Shown here one piece after another: positions 1 through 8,168 of a stretch of DNA of 64,000 nt. Numbering within the stretch: position 1 is the stretch's first letter; every line of letters begins with the position of its first letter. Source of the stretch: Pelagibacterium lentulum. Its GTDB lineage: Bacteria > Pseudomonadota > Alphaproteobacteria > Rhizobiales > Devosiaceae. Position numbers and translations under genes: made by a program. Location of the stretch: assembly GCF_003992625.1 (NCBI RefSeq), contig NZ_RZMW01000044.1, positions 2,172 to 66,171 of the forward strand. The letters run 5' to 3'. Below the pieces are notes generated by a model, which had not been told where the DNA came from, ran no database searches, and saw only the letters and a list, made by a program, of their open reading frames with translations.

Positions 1-60
1 AATGCGCAACCTTTGCAGCAACCAGCGCCTCACGGAAATCCCATAGCGTTTGGCATCCGA
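1..60. repeat. 60-bp direct repeat, left copy
   Basis: These 60 bases recur at 7179-7238 in the same orientation with a single difference (base 58 is C here and T there). Identity stops abruptly on the right; on the left it meets the window edge, so the true repeat may be longer. Read on the minus strand, the right copy sits inside a broken VOC gene. The repeat pair brackets about 7.1 kb of patchwork accessory genes and is best read as a recombination scar or small duplication. Confidence 0.9.
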
Positions 61-468
61 ACCGCATCGCCAAACCAGACGAGGTACCTCGAAATCAATC
101 GTGCGCGTTCATCGTCACAAGCGGATTGCCTTCGGCCGAAAATTCCTTCACGCGTTCCTCGACGTCCCAGCAACTGGCTGTAGGCCACATTTCCGCACCT
201 TTCCCCGCGATGTTACTACCAAGTAGTCGAGCTTTTCTACCCGGAACGTCAGTCTGGGCGACTGGATTTATCCGAGAATTGCAGTGTACCGCCGAAACCC
301 TTTCATCCTTGCCCCCAATGAAAATACCACCTGAACCGAAGAAGACTTTTCGCGTAGCCGACGAGTTATGAGCAATCGGCATCCCATGCGAATCGGTCTA
401 CGATTTCGTGAACGGTGAGACGCCTGGCCGCTGCCTGGCTGCTCCACAGTGCACGGAGGACAGCTAAA
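61..468. other. No recognisable gene (left edge)
   Basis: Short overlapping reading frames on both strands show no family I recognise. The minus strand at about 100-200 has a faint resemblance to the C-terminal half of VOC proteins, but it is too weak to call. The last 20 bases hold the ribosome-binding site of the exporter gene that follows. Confidence 0.5.
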
Positions 469-1095
469 ATGATCGATCAGACGGTGCTGATAACGTACTC
501 GCTCATTGTACTCGGGTTCGTCTTCATTCCCGGGCCGGCAACCCTGCTTACTGTGGCTCGCGCCACGACTTCGGGCACGAAAGCGGGGATCGCAACGGGA
601 GCAGGGATCACCGCTGGCGACATCATCCACACGATCATGGCCGTTGTTGGCATTTCCGCGATTATTGCTGCCTCCGCGACACTGTTCAGCATCGTGAAAT
701 ATCTTGGAGCAGCCTACCTTGTTTACCTGGGTGTTAAGGCAATTCTGGACAGGGCTCCGATCGATCTTGGTCAAGGGCGCCTCCCGATCAGCGCATCGCA
801 GGCGTTCCGCCAGGCAATCCTGGCTGAAGTTCTGAACCCCAAAACCGCACTGTTCTTCCTGGCATTCCTACCTCAATTCGTGAGGCCAGAGAACGGCTAT
901 GTCGTTGCGCAACTCACCATACTTGGTGTCCTGTTCGCAGTGATCGGGTTTTTCAGCACAATCGTGTATTCGGTCGCGGCCGGGAGCCTCGGTAGCTTCC
1001 TGCGTCGCAACCCGGCTGTCCTGAAATGGCAAGGCAAGGTTGTCGGAAGCATCTACTGTGCGCTTGGTGCACGCTTGGCGTTGCAGGAGCGATAA
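469..1095 (+). CDS. LysE/RhtB family amino-acid exporter
   Basis: A 208-residue inner-membrane protein of the LysE/RhtB superfamily, which exports amino acids and related small metabolites; the substrate cannot be read from sequence. The family's PGP motif is at residues 21-23 at the end of the first hydrophobic segment, followed by a small polar loop rich in Gly and Thr, and about six hydrophobic segments span the length, which is normal for the family. I chose the ATG at 469 because the purine-rich ACGGAGGA lies 8 bases before it; the frame is open 18 codons upstream, but that extension is not family-like. It stands alone between non-coding stretches in the accessory block. Confidence 0.85.
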   Translation: MIDQTVLITYSLIVLGFVFIPGPATLLTVARATTSGTKAGIATGAGITAGDIIHTIMAVVGISAIIAASATLFSIVKYLGAAYLVYLGVKAILDRAPIDLGQGRLPISASQAFRQAILAEVLNPKTALFFLAFLPQFVRPENGYVVAQLTILGVLFAVIGFFSTIVYSVAAGSLGSFLRRNPAVLKWQGKVVGSIYCALGARLALQER

Positions 1096-1428
1096 GGGTC
1101 CTTTTCGAGAAGGATGGAGACAGGATTGTCCCCAAAAGTGCCCCATTAACCAAAAGTCGCCTTGATGACCACGATGCGAGAACGATTGGTGAGCAGTCGT
1201 TTGGCTTGGGACAGATGCGTACGACCACGTCCGAAGTGCGATCTGTTGCTTCCGGTAATTCGGCCATTGCGCGACACTTGACGGTCCCGATGCCGGAACG
1301 AGAATGTCGGGGTAACAGCGGGCGCGGAACCTCTTGAGGCGGCAAGCCAAGGGAGTAAGCCGAGGCCGAAGGCCTCGGAGCATCGTCGATCTAAATCCAG
1401 TGGTTAGAAAGGAAGGCGAGAGCTTATC
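1096..1428. other. Gene-free stretch with two hairpins
   Basis: No convincing gene. Just after the exporter stop is a weak hairpin (TCCTT at 1099-1103, AAGGA at 1110-1114). A stronger one near 1360 is listed separately. Frames on both strands in between show no recognisable family. Confidence 0.5.
1360..1378. terminator. Hairpin downstream of the XRE/LuxR regulator
   Basis: CCGAGGCC, loop GAA, GGCCTCGG: a perfect 8-bp GC-rich stem about 50 bases beyond the stop of the minus-strand regulator. There is no clear T-run on either side, so intrinsic termination is likely but not certain. Confidence 0.5.
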
Positions 1429-2433
1429 TCAGCTGGCTGCAAGCAGGCCCATCCGTCGGGCGCGCAGGGCGGTTTCTAGAGGATCACTTGTGCCGAACTT
1501 GGCGCAGATGACTGAAACTGAACGCGTGACCTCGCCTCTATCGGTCTGGTATTGATCCGCGATCCAATCGATGGAGCGGCCTTCGAAGAGATAGGAAAGG
1601 AAATCTCGGTCTTTCTCACTCAGCTTCAGATCCACTCCTGCCTGGGGCAAACCCAGTGCGTCGATCTTGTGTAACAGTGCCACCGAGATCGTTCGCGCTG
1701 TTGCGCGAACTGCCGGATCGGCCACATCGACGCACTGGGTCATCGACGATAGGGCGTGAACTTTGCCATCGGCGCGGTGAATCGGCATCACAAAACCATT
1801 GGTAATGCGAAAATCGCGCGCTTCATCCAGCATCCGACGCACGGTAGGATGCAACAGGGTGCCAGTCTGGAAAAGGTCGCTCCAGAAAAACGGCAGATGA
1901 CGTGCCCTGGTTTCGCGCACCAGGGGATCAATTGCCACATAATTGCGGTCGGCGTAATGCAGCATCCAGCCGAGAGGGGCGCGCGTAAGTTGATGGTGAC
2001 ATATCTGGAATAGCTGACCGGCATCTGCGTTTTCAACGGTTCCGGTAAAGAATTGAGTCAACCCGATGCGGGCAAGTGCCGTCGCTGCAACATCGAAGGC
2101 GTCTTCAGCGCAGTTGACGGATTCAATCGAGATTACCACATCCAGATCATCATTTGTGTGGCAATTTGAACATGGGTCTGAGCCCGGCACCGTGGCAGGC
2201 ATTTCCCAATAGCCGGCAGCGTTCATCATTGCTATGCGTTCGGATGGGGCCAAACCCAGAACTTCTGCCAGCCGATGGATCATCTCGCGTGTCGGCGTCG
2301 AGCGGCCCGTTTCCAGAAAACTGATATGGCGCGTCGAGACGCCTGCATCCAGCGACAGCGCAAGCTGGGACAGGGCTCGCCTATGCCTGTGCTTGGCCAA
2401 CTTCTTGCCAAAAGTCTCAAACTGACTATTCAA
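1429..2433 (-). CDS. Three-domain regulator: XRE HTH, AHL-binding domain, LuxR HTH
   Basis: A 334-residue probable transcription regulator. Residues about 8-70 form an XRE/Cro helix-turn-helix of the kind that heads MmyB-type regulators (SQLALSLDAGVSTR, then an LETGRSTPTREM block). A linker with CSNC follows. Residues about 105-255 match the LuxR autoinducer-binding domain: a W-x3-Y pair (WMLHY), the Asp nine residues after that Tyr (AIDPLV) and the downstream Trp (PFFWSDL) fit the acyl-homoserine-lactone contacts known in TraR. The last 60 residues resemble the LuxR C-terminal HTH, though degenerate. The start is TTG at 2433 with GAAGG 7 bases upstream. No LuxI-type synthase is nearby, so this would be a LuxR solo. 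Ligand binding is inferred, not shown. Confidence 0.8.
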   Translation of the reverse strand: MNSQFETFGKKLAKHRHRRALSQLALSLDAGVSTRHISFLETGRSTPTREMIHRLAEVLGLAPSERIAMMNAAGYWEMPATVPGSDPCSNCHTNDDLDVVISIESVNCAEDAFDVAATALARIGLTQFFTGTVENADAGQLFQICHHQLTRAPLGWMLHYADRNYVAIDPLVRETRARHLPFFWSDLFQTGTLLHPTVRRMLDEARDFRITNGFVMPIHRADGKVHALSSMTQCVDVADPAVRATARTISVALLHKIDALGLPQAGVDLKLSEKDRDFLSYLFEGRSIDWIADQYQTDRGEVTRSVSVICAKFGTSDPLETALRARRMGLLAAS

Positions 2434-2586
2434 TTGACCTTCGCGCCACCAGCAATTTCGTCTACCAGTACTTGCCGCAGCCGCTATTGGCCGCTACCTA
2501 CAGTGTCGCCGGGCAAATTTGGCAATGTCAAGGTGAATGAGATAAACGGCGGACACTCGGTTCCCGGGCGATTTGCTCCGACATCG

Positions 2587-3077
2587 TTAACCGTCGCAAG
2601 CTTCCGCGACCCACTGCCGGGCCTGTTCCCAGTGATCTTTCCACGGCTCCCAAGCTGAGCGTACCCATGTCCAGGCGCTTTCTTCATACGCGGTCAGTGT
2701 ATTCGCAAGCACCATGTCGGCAACGATGAAATCACCCCGGTGCAGGGGGATGGGTGGCTCGGCTCGGGCAAATCTTCTGGGGCCATCAACAAACGCTTTG
2801 AGCGGGGATGCAGGTGATGTGTCAAACCCCGCTCCAGCGACCACCACATCGCCGCCAGATGCGTCGCGGCAGATTTTGTCGAAGCCATATAAATTTCCGG
2901 ATGCTGCAAACAGTAAGCATCTACGGTCAGCCGCTGATATGCGAAATAGGACGGGTCGGAAAACGCCAATGCGGCCAGCGAACCAAAAAGTTCTATACAT
3001 CCATTGAGCCCACCGGTGTCTCGCGCACCACATAACGGGCAGGCTTGACTGACAGAACCTTCTGCCGGCAGCTTCAT
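2587..3077 (-). pseudogene. DUF5946-type protein, frameshifted
   Basis: The N-terminal half reads in one frame from about 3077 (CPLCGA zinc-type motif, then an LTVDAYCLQHPE core) and resembles DUF5946 proteins of unknown function. Near 2810-2825 that frame loses the family pattern, and the adjacent frame takes it up (PLHRGDFIVADMV, then a Trp-rich C-terminus with YEESAWTWVRSAWEPW) to a stop at 2587. One inserted or deleted base would restore a protein of about 160 residues. It is therefore a recent frameshift or a sequencing error. The exact start is uncertain: an ATG at 3077 or one at 3122 in the same frame are both possible and neither has a strong ribosome-binding site. Confidence 0.65.
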
Positions 3078-3521
3078 GGGTGGATGCGCCGGGATGGCGG
3101 GTTGGGATCGAGCACATCGCATGGACGACAGAGGTTGAGAGGATGAAGGCTGTTTCTCGGGAAAAGCTTACCGAGCAGGTTTGGTAGTGGAAGAAATTGC
3201 AGTGCATCGTTAGGCTCCTGGTTGAATAAGCCCGGGTGATCCGCCTGAACCGTTCGATGCTCAATCCAGACACGATCTATGCCGATTGGACACTACTTCG
3301 CCACGCTCACCCCTCCCGCGCAGCGGGATAGTTCTTCGGCCTCCAACCAGTCAAACAGCGATGTACCTTCAATGCGGACGTAAGGGCAGCCGCTGCAAGG
3401 TCCCAGAAGCGGACAGCCATTTGGCTACCTACCTGACAGGCAATCGACAGCTACAACACACAACTGAAGATGTAGAATGGCAATGATGCAGCCGTTGGCA
3501 AAGTCCTCCACGAGGTAAAAA
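3078..3521. other. No recognisable gene
   Basis: Small overlapping frames with no family resemblance. The last 15 bases carry ACGAGG, the probable ribosome-binding site of the cupin gene. The rest looks like decayed accessory DNA. Confidence 0.45.
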
Positions 3522-3851
3522 ATGACCGCGACATGGCATATCGATCCGAACTTTTGGCATGCGGAATGGGAAGGGCCGAACTCCGGATCCGGTGTGTCGT
3601 TCATTTTCATCACAACCGATGAGACTGGCTACGGTCCCAAACTGCATCGGCATCCTTATCCAGAGACTTTCATCGTCCAACTGGGCCGGGCAAAATTCTA
3701 TCTGGAAAGCGAGGAATTTGTCGCGGTAGCCGGTGATATCGTGGTGGCTCCCGCCGGGTCGGCGCACAGGTTCGAAAACCTCGGCACAGGGCGACTGCAA
3801 ATGATTGACGTTCACGCGAGTCCCAGATTCATCACGGAATGGCTGGTGTAG
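3522..3851 (+). CDS. Small single-domain cupin protein
   Basis: A 109-residue protein that is essentially one cupin barrel. The first cupin motif is visible as HRHPYPETFIVQLG (about residues 45-58), where two His and a Glu would bind a metal, and the second as PAGSAHRFENLG near residue 90. Small cupins of this kind act as isomerases, dioxygenases or ligand-binding proteins, and the sequence does not say which. GAGG lies about 8 bases before the ATG. It stands alone with no partner gene, flanked by gene-free DNA. Confidence 0.8.
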   Translation: MTATWHIDPNFWHAEWEGPNSGSGVSFIFITTDETGYGPKLHRHPYPETFIVQLGRAKFYLESEEFVAVAGDIVVAPAGSAHRFENLGTGRLQMIDVHASPRFITEWLV

Positions 3852-4360
3852 CTGCCTAAGTCGATGGGTATCGTAGATTGGGGCTGATTGCGAAGCGGGC
3901 CTGACAAGCACAGTGCGCGGGCTTCCGCTCCCAATCCGTTGTCCCCACTGACGCAGAACCCTCTCCGCTAAAAATCTGCCAAAGTAACGCCAGTGAGTGG
4001 TTACAATTGAAGTCATCGCGAATGCAGACCCCAATCCGAATAGAGGCCCTTAGGTGCCAGGATGCCATTCACAACCCGCCCGTTGAACTCTGTTCTGCCA
4101 GCGTAATCGACCGGTACGTTGCTGCTGGGTGCCCATTTCTTCTTGATATCTATAACTATCCTCCTGATCTGTCGTCTCTGAGAATAGTTGCGCCACACAG
4201 ATTGAGGCATGCGTTATTGCCGTGGGTGATGTGCGCAGTTGACGCGCTGCGCGTGATCTGATCCTCAACGTTGGCCCGCCCGAAGGCAGAGTTTTCCAGC
4301 TTTTCACGGTGATAGGCTGGTGATGCCTCAATTTAGTCAGCGTGATCGATTGGGCCACAA
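3852..4360. other. Gene-free 0.5 kb
   Basis: Open frames on both strands overlap each other and none has a recognisable domain. A minus-strand frame at 4013-4210 (65 codons) is the most protein-like, but I could not place it. Probably remnant DNA between the cupin and aminoglycoside acetyltransferase genes. Confidence 0.45.
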
Positions 4361-5164
4361 CTAGCTCACTTCGCGCTCCAACCATGCGACGGCGTGGTTC
4401 ACAATGCCTTCTGCGCTGACGAGGACACTCGAGGCTTTTCCGATATCGCCCCGCGCTCCCTCGCCCCCGTCGAGATAGCTCTCAACGATCTCGGTAAAGT
4501 AGTCGCGGCCATCGAGCGCGGAGCAAACAGCATTGCCCGTGTCAAATTCCTCGAACATTCGCCATTCGATCCCCGAGGTCGTACGATATGGCACTTCTGC
4601 TCGTTTGATGCGTTTGCCGGAAATTTGGGCGAGCTGTTCGGCGTGGTGAATGATCGACATGGTGTCGAGCGGGGCACCGAGCATTAGGACTTTGCCTCCC
4701 GCCGAGGCCAGCTTGCCAAATGGCGACCTGTGGCCATAACCATAATCGAACGGATGGTCCGCCGTAAGCCAATCCGCCTTTGCGCCGACAGCGGCGACCG
4801 AAGCCCCGGGATTGGCGCTTCGGACCGCGCCAGCCGTTGTGCGCAGAAACTCCGGAAACACGCCATTGTCGCGCACGGCGCGCGAGGTCAAGGGGTCATA
4901 GGGTGGAACATGGTCGCGCCATTGGGCGGCGACGCGACCGCTTGCTTCCAGAAGTTCTTCGTAATCGGCATTCCAATCGCAATAAGCAGCGATCGTGCCT
5001 TGCGGGCCAACGGCATCGCGCAACGCGGCAATGACCGTGTCGGGACCGCCAAGCACGGAGCCGATCCTGCTCAATGCGGCGTGGATCATCACAATATCGC
5101 CTTGCGCGATACCAAGACGGACAAGATCGGACGCAAGGTCGTCGCGGGTGAAAGGGACAAGCAT
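4361..5164 (-). CDS. Aminoglycoside 3-N-acetyltransferase, AAC(3) family
   Basis: A 267-residue cytoplasmic enzyme of the family that transfers acetyl from acetyl-CoA to the 3-amino group of 2-deoxystreptamine aminoglycosides. The N-terminal signature MIHAALSRIGSVLGG (residues 26-40), the RSANPGASVAAVG block (115-127), the HPFDYGYG block (137-144) and PLDTMSIIHHAE (165-176) follow the pattern of the AAC(3)-II/III/VI group, and the length is normal for it. Chromosomal homologues are often of unproven activity, so a resistance phenotype is inference. A remnant of a VOC gene lies just upstream on the same strand, and a fragment of a different aac(3) lies near 8.2 kb. Confidence 0.85.
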   Translation of the reverse strand: MLVPFTRDDLASDLVRLGIAQGDIVMIHAALSRIGSVLGGPDTVIAALRDAVGPQGTIAAYCDWNADYEELLEASGRVAAQWRDHVPPYDPLTSRAVRDNGVFPEFLRTTAGAVRSANPGASVAAVGAKADWLTADHPFDYGYGHRSPFGKLASAGGKVLMLGAPLDTMSIIHHAEQLAQISGKRIKRAEVPYRTTSGIEWRMFEEFDTGNAVCSALDGRDYFTEIVESYLDGGEGARGDIGKASSVLVSAEGIVNHAVAWLEREVS

Positions 5165-5250
5165 TGTGTGCTTTCTATGGTTCTAGCGCAAAGCAAACGA
5201 ATAGACCTGTTCGTTCAACGCACTAATCGGACTCTTGAAGACGTGACTAT

Positions 5251-5316
5251 CTATTTCGCGAGATGCGGCGGGTCTTTCATGGCGATGTTCTTTCCACCTT
5301 CAAATTTTGCGGGCAC
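5251..5316 (-). pseudogene. N-terminal remnant of a VOC-family gene
   Basis: Read on the minus strand from a GTG at 5316 (GGAGAAAGAG just before it), 21 codons spell PAKFEGGKNIAMK followed by PPH, the characteristic opening of a VOC (glyoxalase-like) subfamily, and then reach a stop at 5251. The remaining 100 or so codons of the family are missing. A second, longer remnant with the same opening lies at 6954-7326. Confidence 0.65.
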
Positions 5317-5525
5317 CTCTTTCTCCTATGAATGATCTGATTTCGCGCTGGATGCGTTTGCCGCGCTCTGTGGTCAGGGTTGACATGAACCAAGCCTTTG
5401 AGGTTCCCGTCGACTTCATCGCCAGCTAGATCAGCAGCCTGTAGATGCGCATCCACCCGGCCTCCCGATTAGACGGCCGGCCAAGCTGGCCAGCCGTCTA
5501 ATGCTGAAACCTTGTCCGCTAGAAG
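5317..5525. other. Intergenic region between VOC remnant and VOC gene
   Basis: A 33-codon plus-strand frame begins at 5330 but is not recognisable. The only clear structure is the hairpin at 5469-5501. Confidence 0.4.
5469..5501. terminator. Hairpin downstream of the VOC gene
   Basis: Outer arms TTAGACGGC (5469-5477) and GCCGTCTAA (5493-5501) are perfect complements, and an inner GGCCA/TGGCC pair around AGC extends the stem. It starts 24 bases beyond the stop of the minus-strand VOC gene. The A/T ends could serve as a short U-run in either direction. Confidence 0.6.
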
Positions 5526-5945
5526 CTATCCTTCCACCTCGACCGGTGCTGCCGCGGTATCCATCCAGACAGCTTCGAACACATGGCCATCGGGGTCTTC
5601 AAAGGCGCGGTTGTACAGCCAGCCCAGGTCCATGATCTCCCGGATATCGGCCTTGCCACCGCCAGCCGCCGCCGCCTCGGCGATAGCGTCGACTTCCTCG
5701 CGGTTGTCGCGGGTTAAGGCAAGCAGCACCTCGCTGGTCGCATGGGCATTAGCGATCGTCTTGGGCGTGAAGGTGGCGAAATAGTCATTGACCAGCAAAT
5801 GGAACGTGATCGTGTCGGACCAGACCATGCTCGATGCCTGGTGGTCGCTGTACTGCTCGTTCTTCTGGCACCCGATCGCCTCGTAGAAACGTGTCGCCGT
5901 GGCGAGGTCCTTCACCGGCAGATTTATATAGATCATCTTCGACAT
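5526..5945 (-). CDS. VOC family protein (glyoxalase/bleomycin-resistance fold)
   Basis: A 139-residue protein of the vicinal-oxygen-chelate superfamily. The first beta-alpha-beta unit starts INLPVKDLATATRFYEAIG (about residues 6-24) and the second half ends in LYNRAFEDPDGHVFEAVWMD, the usual VOC ending with a metal-ligand Glu. Members include glyoxalases, dioxygenases and fosfomycin or bleomycin resistance proteins; this subfamily is usually annotated only as VOC. It ends about 100 bases before the alpha/beta hydrolase gene, which is read in the same direction upstream of it, so the two may be co-transcribed. Confidence 0.8.
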   Translation of the reverse strand: MSKMIYINLPVKDLATATRFYEAIGCQKNEQYSDHQASSMVWSDTITFHLLVNDYFATFTPKTIANAHATSEVLLALTRDNREEVDAIAEAAAAGGGKADIREIMDLGWLYNRAFEDPDGHVFEAVWMDTAAAPVEVEG

Positions 5946-6047
5946 TGTAGTTCTCCGTTGGGTATTTGGTTTGGGGTTCGAGAAGACTGCGCAGCAGCCT
6001 CATCGGGTCCGGCGTATCGCCGCCAGCCGGACCGATTGTGAGCGATG

Positions 6048-6911
6048 TCAATCGAACCAGCCCTTTGGCGTCTCGCCGTCGAGGAAAGGTTCGATCAGGA
6101 GGCGCAGCAAGTCGGTCTGCCCCAAAACGGCGGTGTGCGAGGTCCCCGGCAGGATGGCGAGACGCGATTTCGGCAGGGGATCGCCCTGGTCGCCCATCAC
6201 CCCGCCGCCTAGCAACCGGAACATCGTCAGGGTGTGCTCATGGTCTATGATGTCGGCATCTCCCTGGATGACGAGGATCGGCGTCTCCAGTGCCGCCACG
6301 TCGTCCTCCCACGCCATCGGTTGGTGTTCGAGCGCGATCAGCTTGTCCACGAGCGCTGGGAACCCTTCCGGGTCGACTGCCAGTTCGCGATAGGCGTCTT
6401 CCATCGGTGTTCCCACGAACAACTCGGGAACGATTTCCGGCACAAAGGCTCGGTAATCGCGATGCCAGCCCTCGAAGTCGTAGACGACGGAAGCAAGGGC
6501 CGCCCGGTCGACCTTTTCTGGATGACGAATTGCCAGTTGCAGGCCGACGGCCGCGCCCATCGAGTAGCCGAAGATGTCCGCCTTCTCGACACCGATGGCC
6601 TCCATGAAGGCGGCGACATCGTCGGCGAGGTTGGGGTAGGTAATGGGACGGTCGATATCATTCGTGCGGCCATGACCCTGCAGTTCGACGGCGATAACCT
6701 GGCGGGACTGGGCAAGTGTGGGAATGATCTCGCCCATCGTTGGTATGTTCATATAGGCGCCGTGCAGGACGATAAGCGGATCGCCCTCGCCGGAGGTTTC
6801 GTAATACATCTGCATGCCATTGATCTCGACCCGGCTGCCTTCGGGCTCCTCCTGGGCGAAAGCGGTGCCGGCTGTGACGAACGCTGCCGCGATCAGTAGA
6901 ATACGTATCAT
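6048..6911 (-). CDS. Secreted or periplasmic alpha/beta hydrolase
   Basis: A 287-residue hydrolase with a signal peptide (hydrophobic residues 2-15, likely cut after AFA at 19). The oxyanion-hole HG is at residues 50-51, the nucleophile Ser117 lies in GYSMG, the acid is probably Asp218 or Asp220 in IQGDAD, and His259 in GTSHTA completes the triad. The substrate is unknown; the closest family style is that of esterases and haloperoxidase-like hydrolases. GGAGTTACAACC precedes the ATG. It lies directly downstream of a decayed VOC gene and upstream of an intact one, all on the minus strand. Confidence 0.82.
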   Translation of the reverse strand: MIRILLIAAAFVTAGTAFAQEEPEGSRVEINGMQMYYETSGEGDPLIVLHGAYMNIPTMGEIIPTLAQSRQVIAVELQGHGRTNDIDRPITYPNLADDVAAFMEAIGVEKADIFGYSMGAAVGLQLAIRHPEKVDRAALASVVYDFEGWHRDYRAFVPEIVPELFVGTPMEDAYRELAVDPEGFPALVDKLIALEHQPMAWEDDVAALETPILVIQGDADIIDHEHTLTMFRLLGGGVMGDQGDPLPKSRLAILPGTSHTAVLGQTDLLRLLIEPFLDGETPKGWFD

Positions 6912-6953
6912 GGTTGTAACTCCTTGTGCCTGTTGTGCGTCGGAATGGCAGTG

Positions 6954-7326
6954 GCGATCAGTGAGCGTTCTAGCCAGATTTCAGCCTGGCTCATGCCCGG
7001 AGCTTCATCGAGCCAAAGCTTGTTCGGACTGAGCTCGAAGCCTATGGCCGGGACCATGTCGCCGTCCGCGAAGCATGTCGATTACCTGAAAGGTAACAAT
7101 GTTGGGGAATGGAGAGTATCGCCACGGTGCCCAGCAAACGTATGCGCCACGCCGATCCCTCGTCCAGCACCTGAGGTGAATGCGCAACCTTTGCAGCAAC
7201 CAGCGCCTCACGGAAATCCCATAGCGTTTGGCATCTGACATCACGATAGAAGGCGACTATGGCATGGTATTGATGCGGTGGCCTCTTCATCGCGATTTCG
7301 ATGCCGCCATCGAACTTGGCTGCCAT
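6954..7326 (-). pseudogene. Broken VOC-family gene containing the 60-bp repeat
   Basis: From an ATG at 7326 the minus strand reads KFDGGIEIAMKRPPHQY then IVAFYRDV, a typical VOC start. Immediately afterwards the frame enters the 60-bp repeat (7179-7238) and unrelated sequence. Family sequence returns near 7075 in another frame: FELSPNKLWLDEAPGMSQ followed by AEIWLE, the middle of the same VOC subfamily. The C-terminal third is missing, because the next thing downstream is the hydrolase ribosome-binding site. It is a clear relic, disrupted by at least one insertion and one deletion. Confidence 0.75.
7179..7238. repeat. 60-bp direct repeat, right copy
   Basis: Matches positions 1-60 at 59 of 60 bases in the same orientation. 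It interrupts the VOC reading frame just after FYRDV, so this copy probably arrived after the VOC gene existed. Confidence 0.9.
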
Positions 7327-7429
7327 CCCGAATCCTCCTGTGTATTGGTCGGCTTAGTCGTTAGCTCCCGGTAAGCGCTCATGGTCAGCATTGATGAACC
7401 TTGATAGTGTTACAGAAATCCGATTTTGT

Positions 7430-7450
7430 ATGTGCGTGCAACACGCACAT
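7430..7450. promoter_or_regulatory. Palindrome, likely MarR operator
   Basis: ATGTGCGTG, spacer CAA, CACGCACAT: perfect 9-bp arms, centred about 45 bases before the marR start and in the divergent region facing the decayed VOC gene. Position and symmetry suit an autoregulatory MarR dimer site. Confidence 0.6.
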
Positions 7451-7483
7451 TATGATGTGAAACGATAAAGGGCAATCCGTGAA

Positions 7484-8002
7484 ATGTCTTCCAACCTGCT
7501 CCGCACTGCAAACCTCTTAGCTACGGTCAGTGGCGCCGTCCAAGTTCGTATCGACGATCAGCTCAAACAGCACCCCAATCAGACCTCCTCTTCACTGGCG
7601 GCTCTCAACGTGATCGGAATGTCTGACGGCTGCACCAACGCCGCGTTGAGCCAGACCATCGGCCTCTCGCATACCGCCACCGTCAGGTTGGTCGACAAGC
7701 TAGAAGCTCAGGGGTTGGTTGTCGGCCGCCAGCTTCTGGACCGACGATCCGTCGAATTGACACTGACCGCAGAGGGCAAGGTCTACGCAAGGACTCTCCT
7801 AGCACAGCGCTGCCTGGCGACCGGCACAATCGTCGAACTCCTCGGCTCCGACGAGCAACATGAACTAACTCGCCTCCTCGAAAAAATACTGCAGCGTCTG
7901 GCAGGCCAGCCGTCCAGCAGAGGCCATCTCTGCCGCCTTTGCGACGAGATGGCATGCCCACCACAAGACTGCCCGGTCCATCACGCGCACAGCCATGCTT
8001 AG
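7484..8002 (+). CDS. MarR family regulator with Cys-rich C-terminus
   Basis: A 172-residue MarR-type winged-helix repressor. The DNA-reading part is visible at about residues 50-95 (AALSQTIGLSHTATVRLVDKL, then LVVGRQLLDRRSVELTLTAEG with the Asp-Arg wing). After the dimerisation helices comes an unusual tail with four cysteines at about 150, 153, 158 and 163 (CRLCDEMACPPQDCPVHH) and several His, which looks able to bind metal or sense thiols. The palindrome upstream suggests autoregulation. The original target was probably the divergent VOC gene, now broken. Ligand unknown. Confidence 0.85.
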   Translation: MSSNLLRTANLLATVSGAVQVRIDDQLKQHPNQTSSSLAALNVIGMSDGCTNAALSQTIGLSHTATVRLVDKLEAQGLVVGRQLLDRRSVELTLTAEGKVYARTLLAQRCLATGTIVELLGSDEQHELTRLLEKILQRLAGQPSSRGHLCRLCDEMACPPQDCPVHHAHSHA

Positions 8003-8168
8003 CGGGCAAGCCCTGCTCATATGATCAGCCCAAGCTCTAAGGATGTCACGAATGACCATTCCAACCACACGGCGAATGGCCGCTTCGCGCCTCCCCACTC
8101 GAACGTTGAGCGTCGCGGGCCACCGTCACAGCCGCCCATGAATGGGTGTCATGCTCAGCCGCGCAAAT

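Noticed and set aside
95-382. Minus-strand 95-codon frame at the left edge
   Set aside because: It overlaps a similar plus-strand frame and shows only a faint VOC-like trace; not enough to call a gene.
2275-2658. Plus-strand 127-codon frame over the XRE/LuxR start
   Set aside because: It overlaps the well-supported minus-strand regulator and has no domain.
3856-4385. Several short minus-strand frames in the 0.5-kb gap
   Set aside because: No family pattern, no ribosome-binding sites, and mutual overlap; recorded as gene-free.
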